From positions 43,556,001 through 43,620,000 of the forward strand of contig OY754466.1 of NCBI GenBank assembly GCA_963575645.1: a stretch of 64,000 nt of DNA. Reading direction: 5' to 3'. The notes beneath the pieces were generated by a model. It was not told where the DNA came from. It ran no database searches and saw only the letters and a list, made by a program, of their open reading frames with translations. A program made the translations under genes and the position numbers. Every line of letters starts with the position of its first letter. The first letter of the stretch is position 1. This document shows, in pieces, positions 37,911-49,454 of the stretch. This DNA is from Xanthostigma xanthostigma. Its lineage: Eukaryota; Arthropoda; Insecta; Raphidioptera; Raphidiidae.

Positions 37911-38651
37911 CCCTTTCGGCAACCTAGCCTAAGTGCTCGCGAAGGTCATGTGAGTGTGTCAGACGAGATAACCGTCAGAATGAAACACGAGGTGGGGTGG
38001 TAAGGCGCCACAGTTGGAGTAATTTTCACGTGTGTATAATACATAATATTTGGTTATAACAATTCCAGCACACGTGCACGCAGTGGCCCATATGGCGGGG
38101 CTCTGTAACAATGCAAACGTATTATAGGTACAAACAGCCACCTACGATACATCGAATGAAAACTGAATCAAATCGAGGGTGGCTCTGGTTTGGGAACAGA
38201 TGGCGAACATGGCCGACGCAGGTTCGCCGCCGCACATAATCAACCGAAATCGTCGTTACAAATATTCTGTATCTTTGTTAATTTTTCGAATAACTATAGT
38301 CGAGTCCGTTCAAAAAAGATCCTGAAAGCAACACTAATAACAAAATTGTAAAGGAGATAACACACGATCACTTTTCTATACATCGGAAAATCTTTTGTCA
38401 GCGTTCGAAGATCTCAGATTAACAAGTGACCATCAGACGTCAAAAGAGACGAAACTGTTTCATATGAAACTTAAAGTGCATCAAATTTCGCGCAATAAAA
38501 ATCTTTGCAATTTTTTCGTAACTTTGTCTAGAAAAAGTCCGACGGATAGTTCACGCATCCAAACGTTTACGGGAGAAATAGTTTAAAACTTCTTGCAATT
38601 TTGGATACGAACACTCGATTATTATTATTCCATTAGTATACAGTATGTAAA
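37911..38651. other. Intergenic; weak similarity to 19.7-19.87 kb
   Basis: GGCCCATATGG and AACAGATGGCGAACATGG have counterparts at 19757-19847. The frame 38395-38586 is not recognised. Confidence 0.35.
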
Positions 38652-40216
38652 CGCGTAAGGTGCACATAGGGAAATTAGCATTGGGAAAAAATACTTGGAT
38701 TAGAGCTAGCCATGACTGCATTAATTGTTATTTCTATTGAATTATCGTGGTAATCTTGAGGATTTATATTTTATTTTTATTTATTTTTATTTACTTGGCT
38801 TTTTTAATAATAAAAAGCTCTTATAAATCATTATTTTAATTTTTTTGTACAAAAATAAAACAAAAAAACAACTCCATCTGTTTGGAAACATTTCATTCAA
38901 AAATTGTCTGACTGGTATGATGACGTATGCGCGTTGGTAAATCAGTGACCCAATGTCTCTAGGTTCAACACGAATAGGCGGAGATGTTTGATCTCGCACC
39001 ATATTTAGTGCAGGGCATAGTGGCGCATTCGTTTGCAAAATTCGTTTGGTTCGTAAATTTTTTTTTTTAATGTCCAGGAGGCTCTCCTGATTATAACAGT
39101 GTAACATGACACTCAAATATCTGTTGCCGTTATTGTTTAAACAACGAAAAATTGAAAATATTGCAAAATAATCTTTTTTGCAATAAATAATTTTTTTATA
39201 TATTTTTCAGACTATTTTGAATCCAAAAAAGTCCTTACACTCATGATCGTATCTTCAACCGGTGAATTTTTATGAATTTTTAAAAATTAAAAATCGTTGT
39301 AAATCGTGATTTTCTTGAATTAAATAGTACACCTGAAAAAAAAATACCGTGATTTCTATTTTTTTTATTAAATATTTAAACTTTAATAAAAAAAATGGCG
39401 TAATCAGATTTCAAATATTTTATTAATTATTATGTTTATTATTCATAATAACAATATGCTCTTTACGCGCATGCACATTAAGGATAGTAGTATTGTCATC
39501 TCACTCCCAGTCCTATGTATGACATTAGTAAGAGAGAGGCAGATGGTACGCTTCGACAAATTATTGCATATTGTTATTATGAATAATAAACATAATAATT
39601 AATAAAATATTTTAAATCTGATTACGCCATTTTTTTTATTAAAGTTTAAATATTTAATAAAAAAATAGAAATCACGGTATTTTTTTTTTCAGGTGTACTA
39701 TTTAATTCAAGAAAATCACGATTTACAACGATTTTTAATTTTTAAAAATTCATAAAAATTCACCGGTTGAAGATACGATAATGAGTGTAAGGACTTTTTC
39801 GATTCAAAATAGTCTGAAAAATATATAAAAAAATTATTTATTGCAAAAAAAATTATTTTGCAATTTTTCAATTTTTCGTTGTTTAAACAATAACGGCAAC
39901 AGATATTGAGTGTCATGTTACACTGTTATAATCAGGAGAGCCTCCTGGACATTTAAAAAAAAAATTTACAAACCAAACGAATTTTGCAAACGAATGCGCC
40001 ACTATGCCCTGCACTAATTTAAGTATTTTTGGGAATTTAATGTCCCATTAATAAAAAAAGTCCGATTATGTTGTAATCATTTAAATATTTTCTTCGGTAG
40101 TATACACATTCATTTTGCAAAGAATATTATCTGTCTAATTGAAAAATAAGATTTCAAGACTCACTCTGATCCAGTCATTTTTTCCCAATGTCAATTTCCC
40201 TATGTGCACCTTACGT
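38652..40216. mobile_element. Two nested palindromic elements
   Basis: Outer inverted repeat: CGTAAGGTGCACATAGGGAA near 38655 against its complement near 40197. Inside it, 39004-40018 is an independent palindrome with ends TTTAGTGCAGGGCATAGTGG and long arms meeting around 39430-39600. No ORF is convincing; 38787-39116 and 39716-39916 are mirror-image frames. Confidence 0.65.
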
Positions 40217-40946
40217 GTTGAACTGTTTTTTACAGGTAAATGTGTCCAATTTAAAACTGTTTAAGACCGCACTGCAGAAGTGAAACTTTTTGACTGCTTT
40301 GCTTCCCCAACCATAGATATCAGTGTCAATAGAGCGTATTGTTTAGTTCATAAATAGTGCGTTAGTCGTTGATTGTGCTCGATCTTTATCGTGTCACTTT
40401 TTCCTTTAATCACCTGATGAACTAAACGTCACTAGCAGTTTCATTTAAAAAAGGACAGGGTATATGGCCACCGTAATAATTACTTGTTAAACAGATGTGG
40501 ATACAGAATATCTGGTCTTACGCCTTATGTCGATGCATAAATAGTTATTCAGTCGTTAATGATTATTCGGCAATTGTCTTTCTGCAGGTGGAAGCATCAC
40601 TATTTCTCCGAAATATTAATTACGCAATGTATGAAATTACATACAATTAAGTATATTGTATATTGCACTTAAAATTTGCTAAAATGTTTCTATCAAAAGA
40701 TCCTCCGTTTCTCATTTGTGGTCAGTAATGGCTTTTCTAGAAGTCGAAGCAGCATCTTTGATGTGTTAATTAAAACTCGAAAAGTTGTTGGAAACAATTT
40801 TGAACTCGTCAATGGTACAACGATAACGAAGTGAGTTTTTAAAAAGTGGCAGATTTTACTATTCAGAATTCACTGGGAATCGGAAGTCTGACGACTTCAA
40901 GACATAAATGGTATTTGATTTGATTTCGAATTTAAAATCTTCAGGC

Positions 40947-41161
40947 CTATTCTGCCGTAAAAAGGCAAAAGGCAGTAAGTGACCAACTTATGAATTTGAG
41001 TAAATCAAGATTTACTAAAAATGTATTGACCGTCCAGAATTTTAAATTATGGAAACCAAAACATGGGAAAACATTTTTTAAACAATAAAATTATTGCTGC
41101 AGTATGAACTCATTTTTCAACAAATGTCACTTACTGCCCTTTGCCTTTTTAGGACAGTATT
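40947..41161. mobile_element. Short TIR MITE
   Basis: Ends TATTCTGCCGTAAAAAGGCA and complement-like ATACTGTCCTAAAAAGGCA; the inner part GGCAGTAAGTGAC is also mirrored. No coding potential. Confidence 0.7.
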
Positions 41162-41219
41162 CTACTAACGATGACCACGATGATAACCAAGTGCTTAGCA
41201 AAATAAGCACTCTGGCTAA

Positions 41220-41350
41220 TCATTTTAGTTTGCTTTTAATTATGTTGAGCAAAGTGACTAGGTCTATAGCTTGTTAAACATCAATGATTACAAACAGTGG
41301 TTTAAATCACTGTGGTCACATAAGAACAGTGATTAAAACGCAAATAGTAG
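41220..41350. repeat. Dispersed repeat, uninterrupted copy
   Basis: Counterpart of 6970-7450 without the hAT insertion; both contain AGCAAAGTGACTA before TGTTAAACATCA. Confidence 0.5.
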
Positions 41351-42176
41351 AATATGGCTAATTATATCAGCAATGAATCGTTCCTCATTTGTTAAAAAGC
41401 TCTATAGTTGTATATGTTTTGTTGACTACGGCCACCAACAGTTAGGGTTACTTGGGTCTAACACCAATTAATAAGTATACTCACATAATCTAACGCCTTT
41501 GTCAATCAAATTTTTGGATAAGGTTTTCTGCAACCTAGCACGCATTGGCTCATTATCCAAATCTCCTATATTTCTTCCACTCGCATATACATAACTATTA
41601 ACGATAAGTTGAATTTTAAAAAGTGTGAAAAATAACATAGTGGTAAATAGAAGATGGTAATGGTGTGGGTTGCGTCTATTATGTCATCATAATATCGAAG
41701 AACGTACTATAAACGTATTATTATTTATTATTAGTCAGTTATTTTACACACTGCAAGAGATCACCCAAAAAAAAACAAAATTACAAATTGGGTCAGTGGC
41801 GTAAAAGAAAAAAAACTAAACTAGGTGGAAACAGATCATTTTACATTAAGTTACATAAATAGGTTGTAACAGATTAGAAATCAATGACCTACATAGCATT
41901 TGATGTTTGTAACTTCGACTTCGAATGAGCTGTTAAAACTATTTTACAAGACGTATCAAATTTCGCTGTAAATCATAAAACTGCAACGCAATCTACCAAT
42001 TTGTTCTCGGTTGTTAGTTGGTTTATGGTTTTCATAGATCGGCTTGCAGTGCTAATTGGTGCTTTTATTGTTAAGGAAAACAATAATAACATTAGAGGTG
42101 TAGGTATATTGTTTGTTACATTGTTAAGAAACATCCATTGTTACATCGCAATATTTGAAAAAATTATTTCTCTAAC

Positions 42177-42245
42177 AATGTCACCGTCGGGATACGAACC
42201 CCGAATATTTCCACTATCGCCACGGACTGAGTTTCCTTACAAGGT
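42177..42245 (-). repeat. tRNA-like SINE head, copy 2
   Basis: Minus strand reads GTGGCGATAGTGG (A box) and GGGGTTCGTATCCCGAC (B box), then CATTGTTAGAG. The sequence that follows differs from the tail of the copy at 21881. The A box lies too close to the D-arm end for a functional tRNA cloverleaf. Confidence 0.5.
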
Positions 42246-42717
42246 ACACAGTGACACATCATATCAATAAATCATTCTAATATATTTATAGCAATTTGGT
42301 AAGATGTGGTGGGACTCCCTCTCCACCTCACATGAAAATTACCCTATATAATTTTCCAATGTTATCTGTTATAACAATGTGTGTCCTTTGAATTAAAAAG
42401 TTAATGTGAGGTTTTCATTGACCCCCCTCTCCTTTTAAATGAGATTTGGAGAGATTTTTCCCCCATTTTTACCACACATAATTAATGGACGTTTCCTAAG
42501 TGCACGTTTTGACCCGACTACGGCGAAGCCAAAAGGAAGAATTATGAGTTTAGCAATCTGTATGTATGTTTGTAGATGTAGTTACAGAGTACAGCGCCTA
42601 AATTATTCATCCGATTTTGATAAGTAAGGTGTCAATCGATTCGTTATTATGGCCCGGGTAACATAGCCTACATTTATTTTTGAATGTTGGTCCCAGAGGG
42701 GAGCAAATTAAAAACAA

Positions 42718-42795
42718 ATAAAAAATAAGTTAAAAAAAATAATTTAAATAAAAAATAAGTTCAAAAAAAATAGTTTAAATAAAAAATAAGTTCTA
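42718..42795. repeat. Tandem repeat of about 37 bases
   Basis: Two to three units of TTTAAATAAAAAATAAGTT followed by an A-rich stretch, just before the MITE at 42801. Confidence 0.7.
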
Positions 42796-42800
42796 AAACT

Positions 42801-42945
42801 AAAACCCGACTACTAGAAAGTAATAAAACAAGAAAATATTCTCATCTGAGGATAGCCGTTGTCGTATGCCATCTCATATTACATGAGGCCCCTCTAGATG
42901 TATAGCGTAATGCACTTTGCCCTATAAGAGCTTATGATCGCTTAC

Positions 42946-43015
<70 letters not shown>

Positions 43016-43152
43016 TTTCTCTTTATTTGTTACATCTAGAGATAATTACAGTTAAAATGTAATGTTCTGTTAGGGTAGGTGGCATACGACCACGACTTTC
43101 CTCAGATGAGAATATTTTCTTGTTTCATACATTTCAGTAGTCGGGTTTTATC
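42801..43152. mobile_element. MITE with a (TAA)n loop
   Basis: Inverted arms AAAACCCGACTACT...AGAAAATATTCTCATCTGAG (left) and complement (right) surround an (AAT) microsatellite at about 42947-43013. Confidence 0.7.
42947..43013. repeat. (AAT)n microsatellite, about 22 units
   Basis: Uninterrupted AAT/TAA run in the loop of the MITE 42801-43152. A shorter run of about 10 units is at 46966-46995. Confidence 0.95.
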
Positions 43153-43156
43153 GACT

Positions 43157-43618
43157 AAAGGCCGCTGCACACGAGGCTAGAAACGCTGCTAGATTCTTTG
43201 CTAGAATTGCCTACTAGTTTTCTAGCGCTGGTTTTCTTGATTGCTGTTAAGTGCTCGCTTCACACGAGACCATTTTTCAAGCTTGATTTGTGGATAGATC
43301 TGGTGCGCGCGCAGTGACAGTTCGAATATAAACACACTGCAAAACGTGTCTGTTGTCTGGCTCTGAACAGAATGCGACACATTGTTGGTTTGTGGGTGTT
43401 TGTTCAAGTGCCTACGTGACACGATACTGCTTCCTGATTGGTTCTTGCTCATACCTAGCAGCAAATCTCGTAGGGAAAATAGCCCTTGTTCTAATTTTAA
43501 AACCTATCTTGTGAGCTAGCAGATCAACTCGCAGTGACGTCATTTCTAGTTTCGTACCCCGCCTACCGGCTAGCAGAACTCCTAGCAGCATTTCTAGCCT
43601 CGTGTGCAGCGGCCTTTA
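43157..43618. mobile_element. TIR element with GGCCGCTGCACACGAGG ends
   Basis: Inverted ends AAAGGCCGCTGCACACGAGG and complement, with CTAGCAG/CTGCTAG motifs inside both. Compositionally distinct (GC-richer). Target duplication ambiguous (TA or 3 bp). Confidence 0.65.
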
Positions 43619-44069
43619 GATGTACAATTTAAAATATAGTACTATCTAGCCAGAATGAATCATTTACAGTCTGTCAGTTTTTTGTTTCGGGTTAACTACT
43701 GAACCCATTTTGATCACACATTTACTGTTATAATCACTGAAACAAGATAGGCTATAAAATTAGGCTTTTATTATTTGTAAATTGTGTATACGTAAGGTCT
43801 TTAATCTGTCAGACGAAACATAATACTGATTCTGCGACGTGTTTAATTTTTGCAAAATGATCGAAGCCCTCCAAGTAAGACATGGCACATGCACACAGAA
43901 CGCTTTACGTGTCTTATTCTCACCTGTTGTATATTATGTGCCTAAAATTCAAATCAATAATAAAATAAAATTAAAAAAAAAAAAACGTCATACCTGTGTA
44001 AAAAGGTTGATAAATATAAACTTTCGTAAAAACCAAGTTAAAAGTATTTTGTGGATCGGAGCGTCGTAG

Positions 44070-44160
44070 TGTCCGACCGAAAGTAGTTTTTACGACCGAA
44101 TTTCGAAACCGAATTTCGGCTTCAGTCTCAGTTTCGGCCGAAACCGAAATTTCATGTTTT
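44070..44160. repeat. CGAAA-rich short repeat
   Basis: Repeated CGAAACCGAAATTTCGG-type units on both strands, resembling the end of a hAT-like element; the opposite end was not found. Confidence 0.35.
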
Positions 44161-44198
44161 CGTGGGAAAAATAAAGTAAACATTATATTATAATCAGT

Positions 44199-44385
44199 TG
44201 AAAGAGATTTATTTGGTTGAGGAACAATTGAAAAATAAGCTTAACCAAAGTATCATTTGTGGCCAACGTTTCGAAAATTATATTTTCATCCTCAGGGCCT
44301 CAAAGCTATATTTTGGTAAAGCTTATTTTTCGATTGTTCCTCAACCAAATAAATCTCCTTCAATACATATTTTGGAACAAAACTT
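44199..44385 (-). ncRNA. Hammerhead ribozyme-like motif at the tip of a long hairpin
   Basis: On the minus strand, 44299 to 44261 reads GGCC, CTGAGGA, stem II GAAAAT-ATA-ATTTTC, GAAACGTT, GGCC. All conserved core positions (CUGANGA and GAAA) are present and the flanking GGCC segments pair as helix I. Further out, GCTTTACCAAA pairs with TTTGGTTAAGC, and about 45 more bases on each side (44205-44250 against 44325-44375) are near-perfect inverted repeats. This fits the minimal type I hammerheads described for Penelope-like elements, but with a very long outer stem. No reverse transcriptase ORF is nearby. Confidence 0.55.
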
Positions 44386-45633
44386 CTACTAACAGTTATA
44401 ATCAGTCTTTATTTATTTTTTTTTATTTTTAAATCAATCACATATATTATTTTTTATAGAACAGGGCGAATTTCCCACAAATAAACTATTTTTTCAGTAA
44501 AAAAGTATATTTCACGGTAATTACAATCAGTCCTATTTTAAGATTTCTTCCAGTAAGCTGACTCCAAAAGTATATTTTATAACTAGAAAAGGAAGTTCGC
44601 ATTACGTACAATTTTACAGAATTTGACGGCCTTTGGTGGCAGCAAAGCAACTAACTCGTATCATTAATTTTTTTTTTAACGTAGCACAACTCCTCGATAT
44701 TAATTTCCTAAATTATTATATAGAATGGACTATTCACGGAAACGTTAAAAATAACATAAAGTTTGCGCCTTCAACTTCTGACCACCCACCCCATACATCA
44801 TTTTGTCTTGAACCTAACACGAATATTTTTGCTGACACTCGAGTTATTAAAATACTTGGAACTGTCATATTTTTTGCTTTTCTCGTGTGGGAAAAAGAAG
44901 TGGCGACAGCTATTGTTTTACGAAAAGACATGCAAATGTTGTTAATGGAAAAATAAAATATAAGTAAAACACTTTTTAAAAACAAACTTTTATTAAAATG
45001 TATTAAAACGAAGAAAATAACCATCATTTTATCATTATTGTTCTCAAACGTTTAAATTATTAAATAAATTATTAAATAAAATCAAAATATTAATTTTTTT
45101 TTTATTGGTGCCCTATTTTACCTATTTAAAGCACGCCTCAGAGTATTTAAATCGACCTTTCAAAAACGCGCGTTTTTTAAAGTTACCATGGGAAACATCA
45201 ACAACTCGAGAATTTTTTGATTATTGATTTGACAGGAGTAGCGTGTAACGTCAAATAAAATATTACTAACAAATGCAAAACATTTATTCAAACATTCTTA
45301 AACAATTAATCTTTAATGACAAATTGCAAATTAATTTCTGTTTTTCTCATTTCCATGACAACGAAAGGTATACTGATGTCACATCACGAATTCAACCATT
45401 TTACATTATTAGTTTTTATTTCCATTTTTTTGTAGTAATAATACCAGTATTTATGATTTCAAAGTGCACCAATAAAAAAAATAGTTGGCAAAACCAAAAG
45501 TGCACATCCCGCAAGTTTTCCACTGTACATATTATAATGAAAAAAAATTGAGAAAATAGATTTAAAAAAAAAACAATTAAAAAAATAGAAAAAAAAATAA
45601 AAATAAAATGGAATAGAAAAAAAAAATATTACT

Positions 45634-45718
45634 TGGTGTCAGCGGGAATCGAACTCGGCACCTTGCTATTACTGGACTACACGTTTAACCACTCGGCCAT
45701 TCTGATATCCCAGCTTGC
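45634..45718 (-). pseudogene. tRNA-like sequence, Leu/Ser type
   Basis: Minus strand reads ATGGCCGAGTGGTTAAACG (class II-like A box) and GAGTTCGATTCCCGCTGAC (B box), followed by ACCA-like CACCA and a run of T. Acceptor and T stems pair poorly (about 4 of 7 and 3 of 5), so a SINE head or tRNA pseudogene is more likely than a gene. Confidence 0.45.
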
Positions 45719-45982
45719 GTTGTTATTATGGTATAGAAGTGGAGCAGTTATTCTACGTAATACACTACATTACAATAACAGTAATAGGTATTTTTTTGTT
45801 TTTTTATGTTTCTTATTTTAACTATTAGCTGTCAAAAATAATAAAATAAAACTGTTTATAAAAATTAAACTACTGAACACATTTATGTGAATTTAAATAG
45901 GGTTCTGGTCTGATAGTAAACAAAGTGAATAAAATATAACCCAAGGCAATCCGACCAAAATTGCGATCTGTAGAGTCGTGAC

Positions 45983-46023
45983 GTACGTACATACGTACAT
46001 CCCTACATACGTACATACGTACA
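45983..46023. repeat. ACGTACAT microsatellite
   Basis: GTACGTACATACGTACAT-type repeats with one CCC interruption. Confidence 0.8.
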
Positions 46024-46288
46024 GACCAACCGACAACTGCTGTTTGTAACTTTCAATTACAATTTTAATAGTATTTATGAACTCGAATTGATTTAAAAAT
46101 GGTTCTGTTTTATAGATCAGAATCTCCTCTTTTCAAAAAGCTTCAATTTGAATGGATTTCGTGTGAAATTAACTTAGATATAACTTCTTATATGAACGAA
46201 AGTCAGCTCTGATGCTCAAAGCGATAATAAAGCACATACCGCTAATTTAGCGTTATGTGCAATAGCGTAAAGTATTCGTGGGTAACTG

Positions 46289-46365
46289 GTCTTTAAAACA
46301 CTTGCTCTATTTCGAGCACTCCGGCTGCGCCGTCGTGCTCGAAAAATCACGCGTGTTTTAAAGAC
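46289..46365. repeat. Perfect-stem hairpin with GC-rich centre
   Basis: GGTCTTTAAAACAC pairs with GTGTTTTAAAGACC, and CGAGCAC/GTGCTCG encloses TCCGGCTGCGCCGTC. Likely a MITE remnant. Confidence 0.6.
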
Positions 46366-46459
46366 CTTATACTTTAAAGACTTATACTTTAATATACTAA
46401 TTTTATTTAATAATTTTGAAAGATATTTATTAAAATAAAATTAGAAATTAAATATTAAT

Positions 46460-46575
46460 TATTTTTTAGATCAGTTCTGAAGAAAGTCGAAATCCGGATC
46501 GAAACGTTAATGTATTAATTATATATTTTGTTAATATATTGTCTGAAAAATTGGTCGATAATTTTATTTATTGAA
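46460..46575 (+). repeat. Dispersed repeat with degenerate hammerhead core, copy 2
   Basis: Homologous to 8250-8375. CTGAAGA is intact at 46477-46483 and GAAACGTT follows at 46501, but stem II (AGTC against GGATC) is mismatched. The two copies have lost complementary parts of the same ribozyme-like core, so their ancestor probably had both. Confidence 0.45.
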
Positions 46576-47224
46576 AAATAAATGCAAACCCAATCCAGTA
46601 TTGCAGTTTAATTTGATTCAATTACCATTTTTTTAAACCTCAAGTACAATGTATTACACTACAGCTTCACAGCAACATCCCTTGTTTTTGAGAAAGCGGA
46701 CACGTTTCCTGATTCGTCGAGAGAAACAAAACACAATAACGAACAAATGACGTCAACTATAATAATAGCAGGTAACGACGGTGTCCAACCTGTGAGAGGT
46801 TTCTGCACTTCCTGTTCCTGTCTTATACATTATAACGTTGAGAACAACACTAATTATACCGAATGTCCATTCTACATACACTTGAATTATTATTTACTTA
46901 GCCAATACATATTACAAAACTGCAAAATATACTTGTAAAAAGTAGGGTTAATAATAATTAATCAAGGCAGATAATAATAATAATAATAATAATAATTCGT
47001 TTACCGTCCTTTTCACGACTTCATGTCATAACAGACGCCATTCGCACCATTACTATTTTCCATCTATCACACTTCCCGTTATTTTCTACATTTTTCAAGT
47101 TCCACTTAATTAATAGCAATGGGCGAATGAAGGAATTTTAGGACATTAGAATAAGGTAAGCAAATAATGAGCATATAGGAGTTTGATAGGAACCATCTCG
47201 CTATTTATTTGGAATTATTGAGGG

Positions 47225-47375
47225 AAACCTCAATAAGATGGCCGGTACAGGAATCATCGTTTCTCGACGAGAGGCAGCAGGAAGAAGACCCAGCCACAAC
47301 TGCCCCCGCCGGGATTCGTACCCGGTACCTCCCGAATGCGAGTCCAGTGCTCTCACCAATACGCCACCCCGCTCA
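47225..47375 (-). mobile_element. tRNA-derived SINE fragment
   Basis: Minus strand contains GGGGTGGCGTATTGGTGAG (A box) and ACCGGGTACGAATCCCGGCG (B box) with CTGGACTCGCATTCGGGAGG between, a head type recurrent in arthropod SINEs. Sequence continues to about 47225 with GGCTGGGTCTTCTTCCTGC. Confidence 0.55.
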
Positions 47376-47572
47376 TATCGCGGAAAGTTGTCAAACTCAA
47401 ATTTTATAGAAAGAAAATTTGTTATTTTGAAAGATTTAAAAAAATTCTTTTGCAATTAATTTTGTTAACTTTTAGCACTATGAATAAGAGTAACAAAAAA
47501 TATGAGAAATTTCCTAATTGAGAATCGATGTCAAACTGTTCAGAACGCATAGTCAGTTTGTTGAATAATTTA

Positions 47573-47790
47573 AGTAGGCGAGGACGGGGTCAATTGTAAC
47601 ACGGGTAAAGTGTAACAGTGACTATTTTAGTGACAGCTACCAACAAAATGAGAACATGATACTACTGCATTGATGCACATTTAGTCGCTGGTGACTGAAT
47701 GTACACCAATCCAGTAGAATCATTTTCTCATTTTGTTGGTAGATATCACTAAAATAGTCACTGTTACAATTGACCCCGTCCTCCCCTACT
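47573..47790. mobile_element. Short palindromic MITE
   Basis: Ends AGTAGGCGAGGACGGGGTCA and (complement) AGTAGGGGAGGACGGGGTCA; arms of about 90 bases, loop near 47680. Confidence 0.75.
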
Positions 47791-48287
47791 CTATTCTAAG
47801 AAAAATTAATAACGTACAGCAAAATGTATATTTCCCAGACTGCTCTATTATTTTATGATCTGAGTAAATCACGCATTTCGGTGTTTGTTTTCAGAGAAAT
47901 ATGAGACCCACCGCATAGAAATTAAACAAATCCAATTCATACAGCGCTATAAACTTGATTGATGCACTAATAAGTTAATATTCACCTGAAATTAAATTCG
48001 GAAGAAGCATCGAGCATCAATGTTAACAACCCTTAAATTATTATTTAAAAGGGTTGTCTTAGATGCCGGCACAGAGAAGCCGAACTGTTGGGTAAACGAT
48101 ACATTTCTCGACACAATTTTTGTTTTAGTTTTTTTTTTATCACAAAACATGCTCGTCAATATGCTGGAGTGAGATTAGTGATTACACTGCATACTAGTCT
48201 AAGATCCGGTATTAGAAATATTATGTACCCTCATCTGTTATATGATGATGACAAAGATTATAATATGTTAGATAATTTATACATTGA

Positions 48288-48895
48288 CTAGCGGTCCCGC
48301 CCGGTTTCACCCGGGTGTAAAAGAACGAATGGGGAAGGGAGGAACATGAGTACACACATTCACCTTAGTTTACCGAGATGAATGTTGTGTCCAAATTTCA
48401 TGATGATCGGAGTTACCGTTCAAAAGTTTTTGTCGATAAAAAGCAGTATTTATACTTTTTTTAAATAATAATTTTTTTTTATTTAATTAAATAAAATTAA
48501 AATAAATTTAAATGTATGCCTTAGAAGAAAGCAATGTGGAAAATAAAAAAAAAATAAAAATATATTCGCCCAACATAGAGCTCGAACCTACGACCCTGAT
48601 ATTGACAGTCGTGTGCTCTACCGATTGAGCTAGTCGGCGTTGTATTCTGGCAACGCTAATATGAGTATATTTAGTTAGTGCATTTCACCTGAATAGAAGC
48701 TTATTTTTGAGATGCACTGCAACATTTTTCATTAATGCTCCGCTCCTAATGGTTGTAGCCTGATTTTATATAGCCTATAGCCTTCCTCGATAAATGGGCT
48801 ATCCAACAAAAATTTTTTTTTCAATTTGAACCAGTAGTTCCTGAGATTAGCGCGTTCAAACAAACAAACTCTTCATCTTTATATATTAGTATAGA
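48288..48895 (-). mobile_element. Non-autonomous Helitron with a tRNA-Lys-like segment
   Basis: On the minus strand it begins TCTATACTAATATATAAAG and ends with a GC-rich hairpin (CCCGG-GTGAAA-CCGGG), then GACCGCTAG, with A before and T after: 5' TC, 3' CTAG, A/T target and no duplication are the hallmarks of Helitrons. The unoccupied site (ATTTA|TCAATG) is present at 49281-49290 in the opposite arm of the palindrome that hosts it. 608 bases, no Rep/helicase ORF. The interior includes the tRNA-like segment at 48574-48646. Confidence 0.85.
48574..48646 (-). pseudogene. tRNA-Lys-like sequence inside the Helitron
   Basis: D-arm (TAGCTCAATCGGTAGAGCA), variable region and T-arm (GGTTCGAGCTCTATG) and 3' acceptor strand (TTGGGCG) match eukaryotic tRNA-Lys. 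The anticodon loop reads CTGTCAA (GTC) and the anticodon stem (CACGA/TATCA) does not pair. It therefore cannot be a working tRNA; it keeps the pol III A and B boxes. Confidence 0.7.
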
Positions 48896-49454
48896 TAAAT
48901 CACACATGGATTGCTTAACTGAATCGCGTACCGAAGCTGTAAAATTAAATAAATTCTGATTGACTTTTTTGGACCAATTTCCCTCAATTTGTTAATCATA
49001 AAAATCGAGCCTAAAATGAGAGAATATGACACAAGGAATTGGAATATACCATTGATTCTATACATAAATGTAGATCATCCACATAAACATGCCTTGTAAA
49101 TAGTTGTGTTCTGTGTACTCTGAGCTTATTTGTTTTTTTTTTACATTTTATTTGTGTCATTCTTTGATCTTAGGCTCGATTTTTATGATTAACAAATCGG
49201 GAAAGTTGATCCAAAGAATTTAATTAGTTTGTTTCATTTATCAGTATCGGTACGCGATTTAGCTAGGCAACCTATGTGCGATTTATCAATGTATAATATT
49301 ATCTAACATATAATCTTTGTCATCATCAAATAACAGATGAGGGTATATATTTCTAATACCGGATCTCGCACTATACGGACAGACAAATGCATTCAATCAT
49401 GAGGCAGTGGGCTCGTCCCACGTTTTAAGAGAAATTTTCGGAAACTTCTTCTAA

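Larger units (their letters stand above)
48200..49375. repeat. Palindromic element interrupted by the Helitron
   Basis: Left arm (48204-48287 plus 48896-49022) and right arm (49155-49373) are inverted copies, for example CCGGTATTAGAAATAT near 48203 and its complement near 49352. The centre has no ORF. The right arm records the state before the Helitron inserted in the left arm. Confidence 0.7.

Noticed and set aside
42947-43013. CRISPR-like or satellite array
   Set aside because: Simple trinucleotide microsatellite without spacers.
45634-45718. Functional tRNA gene
   Set aside because: Acceptor and T stems pair too poorly; kept only as a tRNA-like pseudogene or SINE head.
48574-48646. Functional tRNA (anticodon GTC)
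   Set aside because: The anticodon stem does not pair and the body is tRNA-Lys-like; inside a Helitron.
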